Of a DNA stretch of 64,000 nt, positions 13,100 through 24,728 are shown piece by piece (within the stretch, counting starts at the first letter, position 1; the number at the start of each line of letters is the position of its first letter). The stretch is taken from the NCBI RefSeq assembly GCF_036588685.1, contig NC_086384.1:59130110-59194109 (forward strand), in the 5' to 3' direction. Both the position numbers and the translations under genes were made by a program. This DNA is from Mytilus trossulus (Eukaryota > Mollusca > Bivalvia > Mytilida > Mytilidae). The notes below the pieces were generated by a model. The model was not told the origin of the DNA. It searched no databases and was given only the letters and a program-made list of their open reading frames with translations.

Positions 13100-15168
13100 T
13101 TACATCACCGCTTGAGCCATATCAATCTGTCCGTAGGGTGTCGGCACTGTTACCTGGATCTGTTTAGTTATATTAAAACCAAGCAGCAACAGTTCGTGTG
13201 ACGTAATGGTGGCTTTGGCACACTTTCCACTACCTGGTATCATCACAACTTGTTTTGTGAGTTGAGATGTAGAAAAGGGACCCAGTCCTGTGATTGTTAC
13301 AGGAGTACTATGATCTATTCCGGAAACCACTACAGTAATTGGTTTTCCTGTAGTCTCAGATTCTTTATTCAAAATGCCTTCTGAAAAAAAGGAAATAATA
13401 CTTCTGTTTTTTAAGATTATTTTACTTTTATTTTTAATCATTTATTTCTTGGGATATTGGCAGTGAATATATATCTGTGGTCCCAAAATATTCTAGCAAT
13501 ATTTATACAACTGTTCAAAAGAATGAATATCAAAGGATACATGCCTTGAATAAAAAATAAAATATGAAAATATGAAGAAGAATTCTGAAGATACGACTAA
13601 ATACCCTTCTGAAGAATTGTAATAAGCTTTGATGTGTCCAAGTTATAAATCAGAATATTTCTAGAACGGTAAATGACTTACAAATTTATCTCTGTCTTCT
13701 TGTGATGGTTTTTGTCATTGTGTATGATTTTGTTTTAATTTTGATCACGCAAATCCAAGTGAAGATACAAACATTGGACGGATGGACGGAAAACAGACAA
13801 AAATGACCTTGAACGCCCCGGCAGGGTCATATTACAGCACCCAAAAGTCAATCATTACCTTAACAACAGTTTAAAATCGAGCAACAATAACCAAGAGGAT
13901 GCATATGAGGTATAGTAGCCAAATGATCAATAAACCAGACATACTATTTTCTTCTGAAAGTGTCCCTACCAAGTCAGTTACATGTACATGGCAGTAGTTT
14001 TAACTTGTTCGGATAATTGACAGCCTTTTATTGTCGGGTTGTGTGAACTATTTTTGTTATCCTTGTTTTACTATCATCTTTCATTTGAAAACTAATGCAT
14101 GTACAATGTATCTATATCAGAAAAATAATGAACTGATATTTTTTTTAATTTAGAACAACCATTGCCGTATAAGAATTCTTTATAAATTTTCACACATAAG
14201 AAGGCAAATACAATGGCCGCATTAAAGAAAGTGTGAAATAAATGCTAATGAAATGTCTACAAAAGACCAAATGACACCGAAATGAAAAACTATAGGTCAC
14301 CGTACGGCCTTCACAATGACCAAAGCCAATATCGCATAGTCAGCTTAAAAAAGCCCCGAAATGACAAATGTAAAAGAATAAAACAACGACCATGTTCTTC
14401 ATCAGCATTGCCTTATATGAATTCTCAAGAAATTTTCACACACTATTTCTGTTTTCTATTTCATACGTCAAGCTTAATCAAATATAAATATCGGTCTAAT
14501 GTTTACAGAGATGTTATAACCAGTAAAGGCAATCAAGCATATTATCAATTTCATTTATTGTCAACCAAAATCTCAAAAACCAAGACTTTGAATCATTGTA
14601 TGGTATTATTTAGGTTTTAAATTTATTTGCCTAAACTTGAAATAGGATGTTAAGATCCGATATCATTTTCTAAAATAAGAAATACAGTTTCTGTTCGATA
14701 AAACTATATGTATATTCCTACACCTAGGTACAGATTGTATCACCAATATTTGTAACTAGATTTCGTTTTATTTTTCATTTTCTCAACATTCCTAAATAAT
14801 TTTGTTTTAATTTCAACATCATTTATTCAATCGCAACAAATAAATCATGTGTGGACAAGACGGGCGTTCACATAAAAGCCCTTAAAATGTTTGCAGTTCT
14901 GATTCGTTTTTGTTTGTTTGTTAGATTTTATGAAAAACATACATATGCTTTGCTATTGATTGTTTTTTCTATCTAAAGTCTATTGTAAATTATATAAGAA
15001 TGTAGTACTTACCTTGATCTACCAGAAGAAATCTTTGGGGATCCCCACTATGATATAGTTCCATGGCCAGGTTTTTTAAGCAAGGTGAGAAAGTATTCTG
15101 TCCTCGGTAACTGTCGTCTCTAATGCCCTGTACTGTTTCACTTCTTTTTACATGTTGCCAATTCCAAG
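13100..15168 (-). CDS. Last two exons of an unrecognised gene
   Basis: Exon 15013-15168 opens after a good acceptor (attgttttag), reads 51 codons (WNWQHVKR...RFLLVDQ) and ends at the donor GTAAGTAC. Its phase-1 end joins in frame to the terminal exon 13380-13100 (acceptor tttttttcag; GILNKESET... to AQAVM, stop TAA). Together they encode about 145 residues. The second exon looks like an extracellular or beta-rich segment (ITVVVSGIDHSTPVTITG; one Cys), but I do not recognise the family and claim no function. The 5' end of the gene is not found; candidate upstream mini-exons lie at 16170-16532. A family-3 retroelement tail lies immediately upstream of the acceptor. Confidence 0.7.
13381..15012. 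other. Intron between the two exons
   Basis: The intron contains a decayed minus-strand family-1 retroelement tail around 14220-14400 ('accgtacggccttcacaatg'). Nothing else is recognised. Confidence 0.55.
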
Positions 15169-15182
15169 CTAAAACAATTAGA

Positions 15183-15345
15183 TTCATGTTGCTTATTCTT
15201 TACCTTTCTATGTTGTGTCAAGTGTACTATTGTTTGTCTGTTTGTCTTTTTCATTTTTAGCCATGCCGTTGTCAGTGTATTTTCGATTTATGAGTTTGAC
15301 TGTCCCTGTGGTATATTTCGTCCCTCTTTTATATCAATCTTAATA
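15183..15345 (+). mobile_element. Family-3 retroelement tail abutting a splice acceptor
   Basis: Matches the 3' untranslated part of the reverse-transcriptase element ('gttgtgtcaagtgtactatt', 'ccatgccgttgtcag', 'cgtccctctttta'). Its 5' limit lies about 13 bp from the acceptor of the exon ending at 15168, so the branch-point region of that intron is probably element-derived. Confidence 0.75.
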
Positions 15346-15694
15346 TTCTATTGTAAGTAAGCAATTGACCTACGGATTTTATTTAAAAACATTTTTGGTA
15401 CCAGGAATCAAATGCTAGTATCACAACACTGACGATCCAGTATACAGTACTGCAAACAAAAACAAAACTGGAAATCAATATCTAATATCCGGCAGACATA
15501 CTAACCAACAACCAACAAAACTCCAGAATCAAGTTGATACAGGAACTGGTGTTATCACCAACACAAACCTACTGATGTTTCATTTGTTGCTTATAAGTGG
15601 GACATAATCGTGTCAGCTGAGATACACAAACGTCATTAGATAAGGGAGACAGAACGTTCATTCTTATGAATGGAAAGTTTACAGGAATAGTAAA

Positions 15695-15800
15695 CCATCA
15701 ACATTATTACATACCCACAAATCATGATTGATCAATATCTTACAAAGACCATCAACATTATTACATACCCACAAATCATGATTGATCAATATCTTACAAA
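15695..15800. repeat. Tandem duplication of about 52 bp
   Basis: Two adjacent, almost identical copies of a segment starting 'accatcaacattattacata' and ending 'caatatcttacaaa'. Confidence 0.9.
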
Positions 15801-15849
15801 TCCTTGCATACAAATAGTAGTATAAAACAACTCATTGTAAAGGTCGAAT

Positions 15850-15896
15850 TGTACGCCAGATATATGTTTGATCTTCAAAAGGCGTGTCAGTGACAT
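15850..15896 (-). ncRNA. Decayed hammerhead ribozyme remnant
   Basis: On the minus strand, TGTCACTGACACGCC...AAACATATATCTGGCGTAC keeps the stem I strands and an AAAC near the GAAA position, but the core box is CUGACAC, so cleavage is not expected. No retrozyme unit is obvious around it. Confidence 0.4.
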
Positions 15897-16169
15897 CAAA
15901 TAAAAAAATAAAGAAAAAGCCGAACTATGTAAGAAATCGAAAAGCATTTAGAACCCAAATTGAAAAAGAGAACTGTACAGTATATGAAATTAAATATTTG
16001 TGAAAATGAAAAAGAAAATATAAGTATTTCACATTTAAATCAATTGTAAACTACTTATTTCAATAATTAAACATTAATTAGTCCGATAATAGAAGATGCG
16101 GTATGAGTGATAATTTTCCATCCAAGTCACAATTTGTAAAATGTAAACAAAAATAGGTAAAGTACTTAC

Positions 16170-16532
16170 ATGGATGTAAATCTCTATTCGTCCATCGTGG
16201 TGTTCCCTTACTTTCCTTTAAAAGTACAAGTAGAACTAAAGTACTTACATGGATATAAATCTCTATTCGTCCATCGTGGTGTTCCCTTACTTTCCTTTAA
16301 CAGTACAAGTAGAATTAAAGTACTTACATGGATATAAATCTCTATTCGTCCATCGTGGTGTTCCCTTGCTTTCCTGTAACAATACCAGTAGAGTAAAAAT
16401 TACTTACATGGATATAAATCTCTATTCGTCTATCGTGGTGTTCCCTTACTTTCCTTTAACAGTACCAGGAGAGTTAAAGTACTTACATGGATATAAATCT
16501 CTGTTCGTCCATCTTGGTGTCCCCTTACTTTC
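16170..16532 (-). repeat. Five 79-bp tandem units, each with a candidate 46-nt mini-exon
   Basis: Period 79-80 bp. On the minus strand each unit has an AG acceptor, 46 nt, and a GTAAGTA donor: 16487-16532, 16408-16453, 16328-16373, 16249-16294, 16170-16215. In the frame that joins exon 15013-15168 (start phase 0, end phase 1) the product is ESKGTPRWTNRDLYP plus one base. Unit 5 differs from the others by three synonymous changes (GGG, AGA, AAC). Unit 3 has a synonymous AGC and the best acceptor (tattgttacag). Unit 1 changes Tyr to His. Unit 4 has TAG in place of TGG. Because 46 is not a multiple of 3, using two copies would break the frame. Inclusion in the downstream gene is inferred. Confidence 0.5.
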
Positions 16533-16559
16533 CTTTAACAGTACCAATAGAGTTAAAGT

Positions 16560-17420
16560 GAGGATCATCTTTACACATTCCATGTTTATCTCTTCCTATA
16601 TTCAACTGTCTCCCGTGGACAATGTTTAGACTTCATCATTATATATAATGGAGCGTTTTCCATTTTTTTGGTTTATGTTATCCGTTGGCGTCACTAGAGA
16701 CTAGGATACTAGACACAGTACAATAGAATTTATAACCAGTCTTTTATTTCAAAATAGAAAATATCTTATTTTCAGACAATAAACACACTGAAGGTGGAGT
16801 TTGTATGGTTGTCTTTTGTTTGGCCGTCTGAAATAATTTTTCATTCATCTAGGATGAGTTGCTGCACATGCATTTGTGTTAATAAGCACTAAAATAAAAA
16901 TATGTACAGCGTGCTTTGTTTCCAATCAGTTGATTTACGACTTCAAACTGCAGACCCTTACTGAAAATGTTGATGTCAGCTTCATGTGTTTAGAAAAAAG
17001 AACGTTATTGTCCATATTTGCTTTATTTATGTTTACAAAATCCCGAGCATATTTCTTTATTCTGACGTTGAATTAAACTACAATTAGGTGCGGGGATGGT
17101 AAGTACGCATCAAAACGTTAGTGCAAAACCATTTTACCATCCCTTTTCATTACTTGTATTTTTTATTAAGATAACTCATTTCAAGTTTGCACTTTTCTCC
17201 AAGTCGCAAAAAAACGGTTAATTTTTCGTTTGTTCAGTCTTTAAAACTTAAATTGAGCAACTTATTAACATACATGACTTTTACCTTATTGGTATTATTT
17301 AGATCTTATACCGATAGAAAGGAAATCTTGAATATGTTGGAATCTTCGTAAATAACAATTAATAGGCTATTGCACAGTATTATATGAACAGAACCATAGG
17401 AATAATAGGGGAAATGTGTT
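16560..17420. other. No gene seen
   Basis: AT-rich sequence. The 5' exons of the 13.1-16.5 kb minus-strand gene might lie here or further right, but I could not identify any. Confidence 0.4.
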
Positions 17421-17429
17421 TAGTTTAAA

Positions 17430-17790
17430 CATATTTATTTATAGTGGATTGGGAAACAAGTTTTGCAACTTATATTAATCCCTTTCCACTTTACGGGTGC
17501 GAGTGCTGCCTTGTAGCGGCATTAGCCTACTCTTTTTCGAAATCTACAAGGGTGTCTTTAACGTGCAAGAGATGTGGCTCTGTCTTAACAAGGGCCAGCC
17601 ATTTATTTCCCGTCCGACGGACTATCATCGTTTCCTCAACACCATACTCGCAAATGGTGTCAAGGGACAGCCGAAAATTGAGTTCCTGAAATTTTCATCC
17701 CAAACGGAAATCGAACCAGGAACCTTTGTGTTAGTAGTCCGATGCACTAACCACTACACCAGGGTAATGTGTTCCCAGTATCATAGGACA
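17430..17790 (-). mobile_element. tRNA-derived SINE, second family
   Basis: On the minus strand it starts TGGTGTAGTGGTTAGTGC (A box) and GGTTCCTGGTTCGATTTCC (B box). The long body includes 'agccacatctcttgcacg', 'gacacccttgtagatttcg' and 'ggcagcactcgcacccg'. A related body without a clear head lies at 41580-41770. Confidence 0.75.
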
Positions 17791-17939
17791 ATAATGAAAA
17801 TCTGACAAAATTTCATAAACCTGAACTATGTATGTTGGATGTGTACGGATTGATTGCTTAGTCTTAGAGGCATGATTTTTTATTAGTTGTTAATGGCTTT
17901 GAACTAGCTGTCAAATAACTGCGAGTACTCTCAGATCTG

Positions 17940-18425
17940 TGCATTATGTCTCTTTGTGTCGGGATGTATAAGTACCCGGCCACGTCCACTTGTATTTTTT
18001 GTCTATCTGATGAGTTAAGCCTTTTTCAACTGATTTTTATAGTTCGTTCTTATGTTGTACTGTTATACCACTGTCTATGGTTAGGGGGAGGGTTGGGATC
18101 CCGCTAACATGTTTAACCCCGCCACATTATTTATGTATGTGCCTGTCCCAAGTTAGGAGCCTGTAAGTCAGTGGTTGTCGTTTGTTTATGTGTTACATAT
18201 TTGTTTTTCGTTCATTTTTTTTTACATAAATAAGGCCGTTAGTATTCTCGTTTGAATTGTTTTACATTGTCTTATCGGGGCCTTTTATAGCTGACTATAT
18301 GCGGTATGGGATTTGCTTATTGTTGAAGGCCGTACGGTGACCTATAATTGGTAATATTTGTGTCATTTTGGTCTTTTGTGGATAGTTGTCTCATTGGCAA
18401 TCATACCACATCTTCTTTTTATATG
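17940..18425 (+). mobile_element. Family-1 retroelement tail (uninterrupted copy)
   Basis: Carries 'gggatgtataagtacccggc', 'tttaaccccgccacatt', 'ggccttttatagctgacta' and ends 'ttgtctcattggcaatc...accacatcttctttttata'. It serves as the empty-site reference for the MITE at 10327-10567. Confidence 0.8.
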
Positions 18426-18807
18426 TAAATCCTAAAGGTTTAGAGTTAACAATCAAATTGAATGTAAATAACGTAAAATAGGGTAAGGATCTTGCTAAAA
18501 CGTTGAATTAAAAGGCTGATTTGAGAACCTGTGAACATTCGTGTGTGATATTAAAACTTCCTACCCAAACGAGAGACACCCAAAATTGCACGGCAATAGA
18601 TTCAATCTATGGAATATAATAATGAGCTACGTCGATCTTATGCATTTTTTTTGTAATTTATTTTTATTTCATCTGAAAATACACCAAGTATATATTGTGA
18701 TATATAATTATATAGTTATTTCATAATACATATATTGATATTAAATTTTTCAATAACAGTCTAAAATTAAAAAGATAGTTATGCTAACTGTTCTAAATTT
18801 TCTACTA

Positions 18808-18930
18808 GCAGGGTTGGCAAAAACCCGGGTTTTATGAGTATTGCCCAGCCCAGTGGGAAATACTGGGAAAACCCGGGTTTTACTGGGTTTTAGTGGGTAA
18901 TACTGGGCAATACTGGGTAATATAAAATAC
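18808..18930. mobile_element. Possible hAT transposon terminus
   Basis: Begins CAGGGTTGGCAAAAACCCGG, resembling terminal repeats of animal hAT elements, and continues with repeated ACTGGG and ACCCGGG motifs typical of subterminal binding sites. I did not find the opposite end or a transposase. Confidence 0.45.
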
Positions 18931-19899
18931 TTGTCTGAATTTTAAAGAGGATTCAGTGATAAATACAAATGTTAAACATATAATAAGATATTTATACCCT
19001 ATTTTGTTTGTCTAGCATTTGTCTAGATTGGCATACTGCAAACATGGTAAATATAGAACAATTTTTTTTCTCCAAATAAATATAACTCATAATTTAACAT
19101 TTTTTTAAGATGTACTTGTAAGAAAAATTACAATTAAATAATGTCACTAATTGATTAGTAATTATTCAGATTAGAACACATTTGTTTATGTAACAATAAT
19201 CAGCCCTTATAATTCTATAAGTTTTATTGGCATGACCCCTTAGGGTGTTTATTTAGCAATATGAATGTATAACAAAAAATCAAAAAGTCATTTAAACACT
19301 GCAATAAAATGCATGTTTCAAAGTTTGGATTATTAAAACAATGCTTGGTAATTAAAAAGGTATCTTTAAATGTACAAATCTTCTGTTCTGCCTACATATA
19401 TATATAGAATTAACAGAGAAGAGAATGAAATTTACATTTCAATCTTCTAGAAATGACTTGTCAATGGTTATCTGTATAAAGAGTATATATTTAGCTGTTA
19501 TACTATGAAACTGTACCAAGTTGTACAAAGGGACAGAAAAACATCCCTTCCAAGTAAGGTAAAAAAGTAAGAAAGGGACAGAAAGAACATCCCTTCCAGG
19601 TAAGGTAAATAAACAATAAAGAATCAATTTGAAAGAAGCGTTACCGATAAAAACAACATAGACACACTATAAATGATAGAATGGCATAAAATACTCGAAA
19701 CCACTGGAAAAATTAATCAATTCCATAAAAAATGAAGGCGTTTTCTGGAGGAAAACATTTTTTTTTATAGTGGCATGTTTGTGTAAGTCATAAATATGTA
19801 GAGTGATTGAATCACCGAGAATATTTAGGACGCCAGTACTTTATTACGGTAATAAAGTCATGATGTCTAGCACGAAACCCTCAAATTCACAGACATCAT
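18931..19899. other. No gene seen; short repeats
   Basis: AT-rich. A 45-bp tandem pair ('gggacagaaa-aacatccctt') lies at 19530-19615. The open frame opposite that pair has no family support. Confidence 0.45.
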
Positions 19900-22032
19900 C
19901 AATATTCATTTGTTTCTATCGGAAAAAAATCATAGGAGGACTATAATCAATGATATCGTATTCGTCAGAAATACATTCCACATGAAAATGAGTCTAAATG
20001 GTCTTTCGAAAAATACATTACACATGAAAATGAGTCTAAGATGGTCTTTCGAAAAATCTCATTGTAATTTTATTTGCTGTAACTCGTTTAAGGCCTTTTT
20101 CTGTAACGAAAAAGGAAAATATGCTAGATACACTTACTGGAAATATGAGGATATGATTGAAGCTTTAAACTTTCTGCTTGATAACATTTATGTACGTTTC
20201 GGCGATAAAGTGTATCGTCAGGTAGTAGGTATTCCTATGGGCACCAACTGTGCCTTTAATAGCAGATTTATTTCTATATTGCTATGAATCTCAGTTTATG
20301 ACCAAACTCAGTAAAGATCCATCATTGTTACATTTGGTTGATACATTCAAAAATACATACCGTTATCTGGATGATATTTTTTCGTTGAATAATCCAGAGT
20401 TCTCTAAATATACTTCAGAAATTTATCCAAACGAACTTACTTTAACTAAATCTAACATAAACAGCAGCAGTTGTCCTTTTCTAGATTTAGACATTTCAAT
20501 TTCAAACGGGAAACTTCACACTAAAATTTACGACAAAAGAGACGATTTTTCATTTCCTATTGTTAATTTTCCTTTTTTAGACGGCGATGTGCCTTTGGCT
20601 CCATCATACGGTGTTTATCTATCGCAACTCGTTCGGTTTGCCCGTGTGTGTTCTGATGTCATAGATTTTAACGAACGTAATCAATGCATCACTGGTAAAT
20701 TGTTGTGTCAGGGATTTCGATACCATAAATTACTTAAAACTTTTACTAAATTCTTTCATAGATACAAAGATTTGATTAGTAAATTTGGCTATACCTGTAG
20801 AAAGCTTAATAAAATGGTATTTCACATCCTAAATTTTATGGTAATGTTGTACTTAAAGTGAGGAAATCACTATGTGATCCTTGTAAACTCATCGAACCTT
20901 TAAACAAACTTATAAGTAAGGGTTATCGTATCAATATTGTAATTAGATCTCTGAATATAGTTCACATTGGCACTAATATTGATTTTGTCATTAGCAAATT
21001 AAAACATAACTAAATTTCATTATCTTTTGAGGCGAGATGTATAGAGACACAGCCACGTTAACTTTTATTTCTATAGAAGTCGTTCTTCACTATACTACTA
21101 CCTGTCGATACATTTATTTTTGGCATTGCACAAGTCATGTCTTCTTTGACTACTAATGACGTTAAAATACTAAATCCCTGTGATGTGTTTTAGTCGATTT
21201 TAGTCTCTGATGCATGATTTTTTACTATTAATTGGTTTTGGCTTTTAACTAGCTGTCAGTAACTGCGAGTACTCTTAAATCGTATTTTCTTGTTAATTCG
21301 ACCTGTTGATACTGTTTATAATGCTTTATTGTTATTTGTTATTTATATGGATCTTGTCTGTACACCAGCTTTGATTATTTGTAATATCTTCAATTTTTCA
21401 CTTATTCTTACTACATTTGTATAAACTTCAAGATTATAAAAAAACGGTTTTTTTTCTAAAGTGAACATTGATTGGTTAAATATTTCTCAGTGTGTTTGAA
21501 TTTGTTTGTTAGCTTTTTGGTCATGAATGTTTGTCTCTAATATTTAATTAACTGTGCATTTGCATTCAGATATCGCAGATCAAATTTATTCGTTCGTTGT
21601 GTAATCATACGTTTTTTGATTGAGTTAAGTCTGCCAATTGATATTTTATCGTATGTTTTTCTATGTTGTGATGTTATGCTATTGTTTCAGAAAAAGGGAG
21701 AAGGTTTGGATCCATTAAAACGTTTAATCCCGCTGCAAATGTTTGCCCCTGTCCTAAGTCAGGGATCTGATGTACAGTAGTTGTCGTTTGTTTATGTAAT
21801 ATATACGTGTTTCTCGTTTCTCGTTTTGTTTATATAGATTAGACCGTTGGTTTTTCCCAATTGAATGGTTTTACACTAGTTATTTCGGGGCCCTTTATAG
21901 CTTGTTGTTCGGTGTGAGCCAAGGCTCCGTGTTGAAGACCGTACTTTAACCTATAATGGTTTAATTTTTAAATTGTTATTTGGATGAAGAGTTGTCTCAT
22001 TGGCACCCACACCACATCTTCCTATATCTATA
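19900..22032 (+). pseudogene. Penelope-like reverse-transcriptase element, frameshifted copy (family 2)
   Basis: About 19910-20250 reads part of the finger/palm region (DMIEALNFLLDN, GIPMGTNCA). A two-base loss near 20252 (GCC CCT changed to GCCT) shifts the frame. About 20250-20815 continues with ADLFLY, YRYLDDIF (catalytic Y-x-D-D), FLDLDI, KLHTKIYDKRDDFSFPIVNF and SYGVYLSQLVR. A further shift near 20815 breaks the C-terminus, which the copy at 42.0-42.7 kb preserves (ISKLKHN, stop). A 3' untranslated part of about 1 kb ends in the family-2 tail. The PMGTNCAP and RDDFSFPIVNFP motifs are common in uncharacterised bivalve reverse transcriptases. I assign it to Penelope-like elements with moderate confidence. 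No endonuclease domain is visible. Confidence 0.8.
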
Positions 22033-22399
22033 ATGCAACAGCATCTAATGAGAAGTTAAAATAGTATATATAAAGTCATTGATGAGCTTAAATTTTGGTC
22101 TCAGATGCGCATCGAGATAAACAATGTTCCGACTCCTTGTTTTCTCTCTCTTATGGTGCAGGGTAAAATGTTTCGCCCCATAACATCGATTTCTCTTTTC
22201 ATATATATAAGACCCAAATAATACCAATACCAATACAAGGTATACGTATATTTACCCGTTTATATAGTATGGATCACATTTCCCGATTCAGCCCTTTCTA
22301 CCATGTGTTTGAAATATTAAATATCTCAAGCTCAATATACTAAGCTTATTTTGTTCCTAAACTAATGGGTGTTAGACTCATCCAATTGTATTTGTAATA

Positions 22400-22840
22400 T
22401 GTGTATTTTTTCCAACTAATGAGTTAAACCTTTTTAAACTGATTTTTTTTAGTTCGTTCTTATGTTCTATTGTTACATCAATGTCACAGGGTAGGGGGTT
22501 GGGGATCCCGCTATTATGTTTAACCCCGCCACATTCTGTATGTATGTGCTTGTCGCACATAAGAAGCCTGTAAATCAGTGTTTTTCATTTGTTAAGGATT
22601 ATAATATTTGTTTTTCGTTAATTTTCTGTACATGAATTAGGACGTTAGTTTTCTCGTTTGAATGTTTTACATTGTCATTCCGGGACCCTTTATACATGTA
22701 GCTGACTATGTGGTATGGGCTTTGCTCATTGTTGAAATCCGAACGGTGACCTATAGTTGCTAATTTATGTATCTGATGGTCTCTTGTGAAGAGCTGTCGC
22801 CAATCATACATACCACATCTTCTTTTTTTATATTAATAAT
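22400..22840 (+). mobile_element. Family-1 retroelement tail
   Basis: Shares 'aactaatgagttaaacctt', 'tttaaccccgccacattc', 'gctttgctcattgttgaa' and the end 'accacatcttctttttttat' with the other family-1 copies. Confidence 0.75.
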
Positions 22841-22929
22841 AAATGTGGATACAGATTTAATCTAAAATCTCGATGATGGTTTTTTTTTTACTTTTCCTAA
22901 CTACATCATTAACTGTATCACGGGAATAC

Positions 22930-23115
22930 ATCCAGACCTTCTTACTCGTATGGAGCAACTGAGTTTGTGTGTGGTTCGTGCATGTTGTTGTGTTTTCAGT
23001 TATCTCTGTTGTGTTTTGTTAAAGATTATTTGCCTTTTTTAAGCCATGACGTATAACTGTTGACATATGAGTTTGAATGTCTCTTACGATAGTGTTCGCC
23101 TCTTTTTTCTGTATA
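22930..23115 (+). mobile_element. Decayed family-3 retroelement tail
   Basis: Weakened matches to 'ggagcaggatctgcttaccc', 'gttgtgtcatgtg', 'agccatg', 'tatgagtttga' and 'tctttcgtccctc'. The order is preserved. Confidence 0.5.
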
Positions 23116-23179
23116 AAGGTAACAAAATGATAAGATCTGCATATCTTCCAGCATTTGATTATATTATTTCAACAATAGC

Positions 23180-23468
23180 TAATCGTTGTTGACATGAACA
23201 TCTATTAAGTGGTAATTTTTATAAGTTTCCTGTTAACAAAACCCTGAATTTTTCGAAAAACTACGGATTTTTTTTTATTCCAGGCATAGATTACCTTTAC
23301 CGTTTTTGGCACAACTGTTGGGAATTTCGCATCCTCAATTCTCTTCTAACTTTGTACGTGTTTGGCTTTATAACTATTTTGATATAAGCTTCACTGATGA
23401 GTCTTATGTAGACGAAACGCGCGTCTGACGTACTCAATTATAATTCTAGTACCTTTTGATAACTGTTT
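23180..23468 (+). mobile_element. Single retrozyme-like unit
   Basis: Matches the 354-bp unit in ribozyme sense ('ttgttgacatgaacatc', 'aatttttcgaaaaacta', 'ggcataga-ttacctt', 'ttggcacaac'), ends with a hammerhead ribozyme, and runs to 'taccttttgataactgttta'. A LINE fragment follows directly. Confidence 0.75.
23387..23433 (+). ncRNA. Type I hammerhead ribozyme
   Basis: CUGAUGA, stem II GUCU/AGAC with loop UAUGU, GAAA, stem III ACGCGCGU (self-complementary), GUC before the predicted cut. Stem I pairs UUCA with UGAC, with one mismatch relative to the canonical copy. The core is intact. Confidence 0.8.
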
Positions 23469-23469
23469 A

Positions 23470-24532
23470 CACAGAAACACCAAAAAGAGAACAACACAAA
23501 ACCAACTCAAAATCAAGTATTTGTTTAAAGGCTCCTCACAAAAAATTTGGTTTTCGATGCTCCATAGATTCGTAGTATATATTATGAAAGCAATACCAAA
23601 ACAGTGGTTACAAAAGCTAACTAAAGAAGAATCAATAAAAACAGAAGTTGCCATTGACTCCGAATATAAATTTAAAGATAAAAAAGGAAAAATCGTATCA
23701 CTTAAAAACAAATCCTCCAAAGACATTTACATCTCCTTCTTAAATAGATATTATGAAAAAACAATAGGATTTTAAAAATGGGACAACATATTTATCTTGG
23801 AAAACAACACAAACAAAAGACAACAAATGCTAAATTATATCGTTTATTATATACAAGATAATAAATTCAAAATGTTAAGATGGAAATTTCTGCAAAACAT
23901 TTTACCAACCAAACAATTACTTTTCTCTTGGAAAATAACTAAAACTCCGCTATGTAATATTTGTGATGTCATCGAAGATTATGAGCACTATTTTTAACGT
24001 GCAAATTTCTGAAATCATTTTGGGATCAAATAAAACTATTACTTGATAAACTTACATTAGGACATCATATCATATCAATTAAATCACTTTTGTATGGATA
24101 CAAAATAAACGATACAAGTTACTACAGTATTAATGATTTAATAACAATAATTCTTTTTACTGTATACAAAGGATACTATATATCCGAACAAAAAACAAAA
24201 CAAATTAATATGTTTGAAATTTTCAAAAAAGAATTTCTTCAGTATCATGAAATATTGATAAATAAAGAAGACAAATATGAAAAATTCCATAATCTGGTTG
24301 CAGCAAAAATTAGAATTTATTATACAATCATGTTATCATATTTCTATTCAGTTACATACATGTTATTATTACTATATATACATTTTGTGCACTAACAAGT
24401 ACTAACTTTTCAATAAAATGCAATATACTAAGGTTAACGAGGCCGGGATAAGGTACCGGTACTTCATGTATCTCTAACAAATGTTAAATTCAAATAAAAC
24501 ATTATAACACTTAAAAAAAAAAAAAAAAAAAA
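23470..24532 (+). pseudogene. LINE 3' fragment (RT C-terminal region) with poly(A)
   Basis: Broken frames read the region after the reverse transcriptase of a LINE: KKSSKDIYISFLNRYYEK-like sequence, then FLQNILPTKQLLFSW and CNICDVIEDYEHYF, the CxxC...H zinc-knuckle region (zf-RVT type). Stops and a shift near 23996 disrupt it. It ends with AATAAAACATT and about 20 A at 24512-24532, a normal LINE 3' end. Confidence 0.75.
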
Positions 24533-24559
24533 GTATATATTATGGCCTTTTTAACATTC

Positions 24560-24650
24560 TTTGATTCGAGTAAAACTGATGTGTCTTTCGTAGACTGGTG
24601 ACTGGTGCAAATATAAAATTTCAATCCTGGTATCTATAATGAGTTAAATT
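24560..24650 (+). ncRNA. Decayed second-type hammerhead repeat
   Basis: 'gtaaaactgatgtgtctttcgtagac' keeps CUGAUG and a GUCU/AGAC stem, but GAAA is lost (tggtgactggtgc). The flank 'aatttcaatcctggtatcta' matches another mussel repeat group. Not expected to cleave. Confidence 0.4.
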
Positions 24651-24728
24651 ATCAACAGTTTCGTCATAAAAAGAATTTCAACAATAAGTCGCATTCTGTA
24701 ATGTTGCAATCGGAAAATAACGTTTGGA

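Noticed and set aside
16249-16629. Plus-strand frame of 126 codons with repeated HGYKSLFVH
   Set aside because: Arises from the 79-bp tandem units; the minus strand carries the splice signals.
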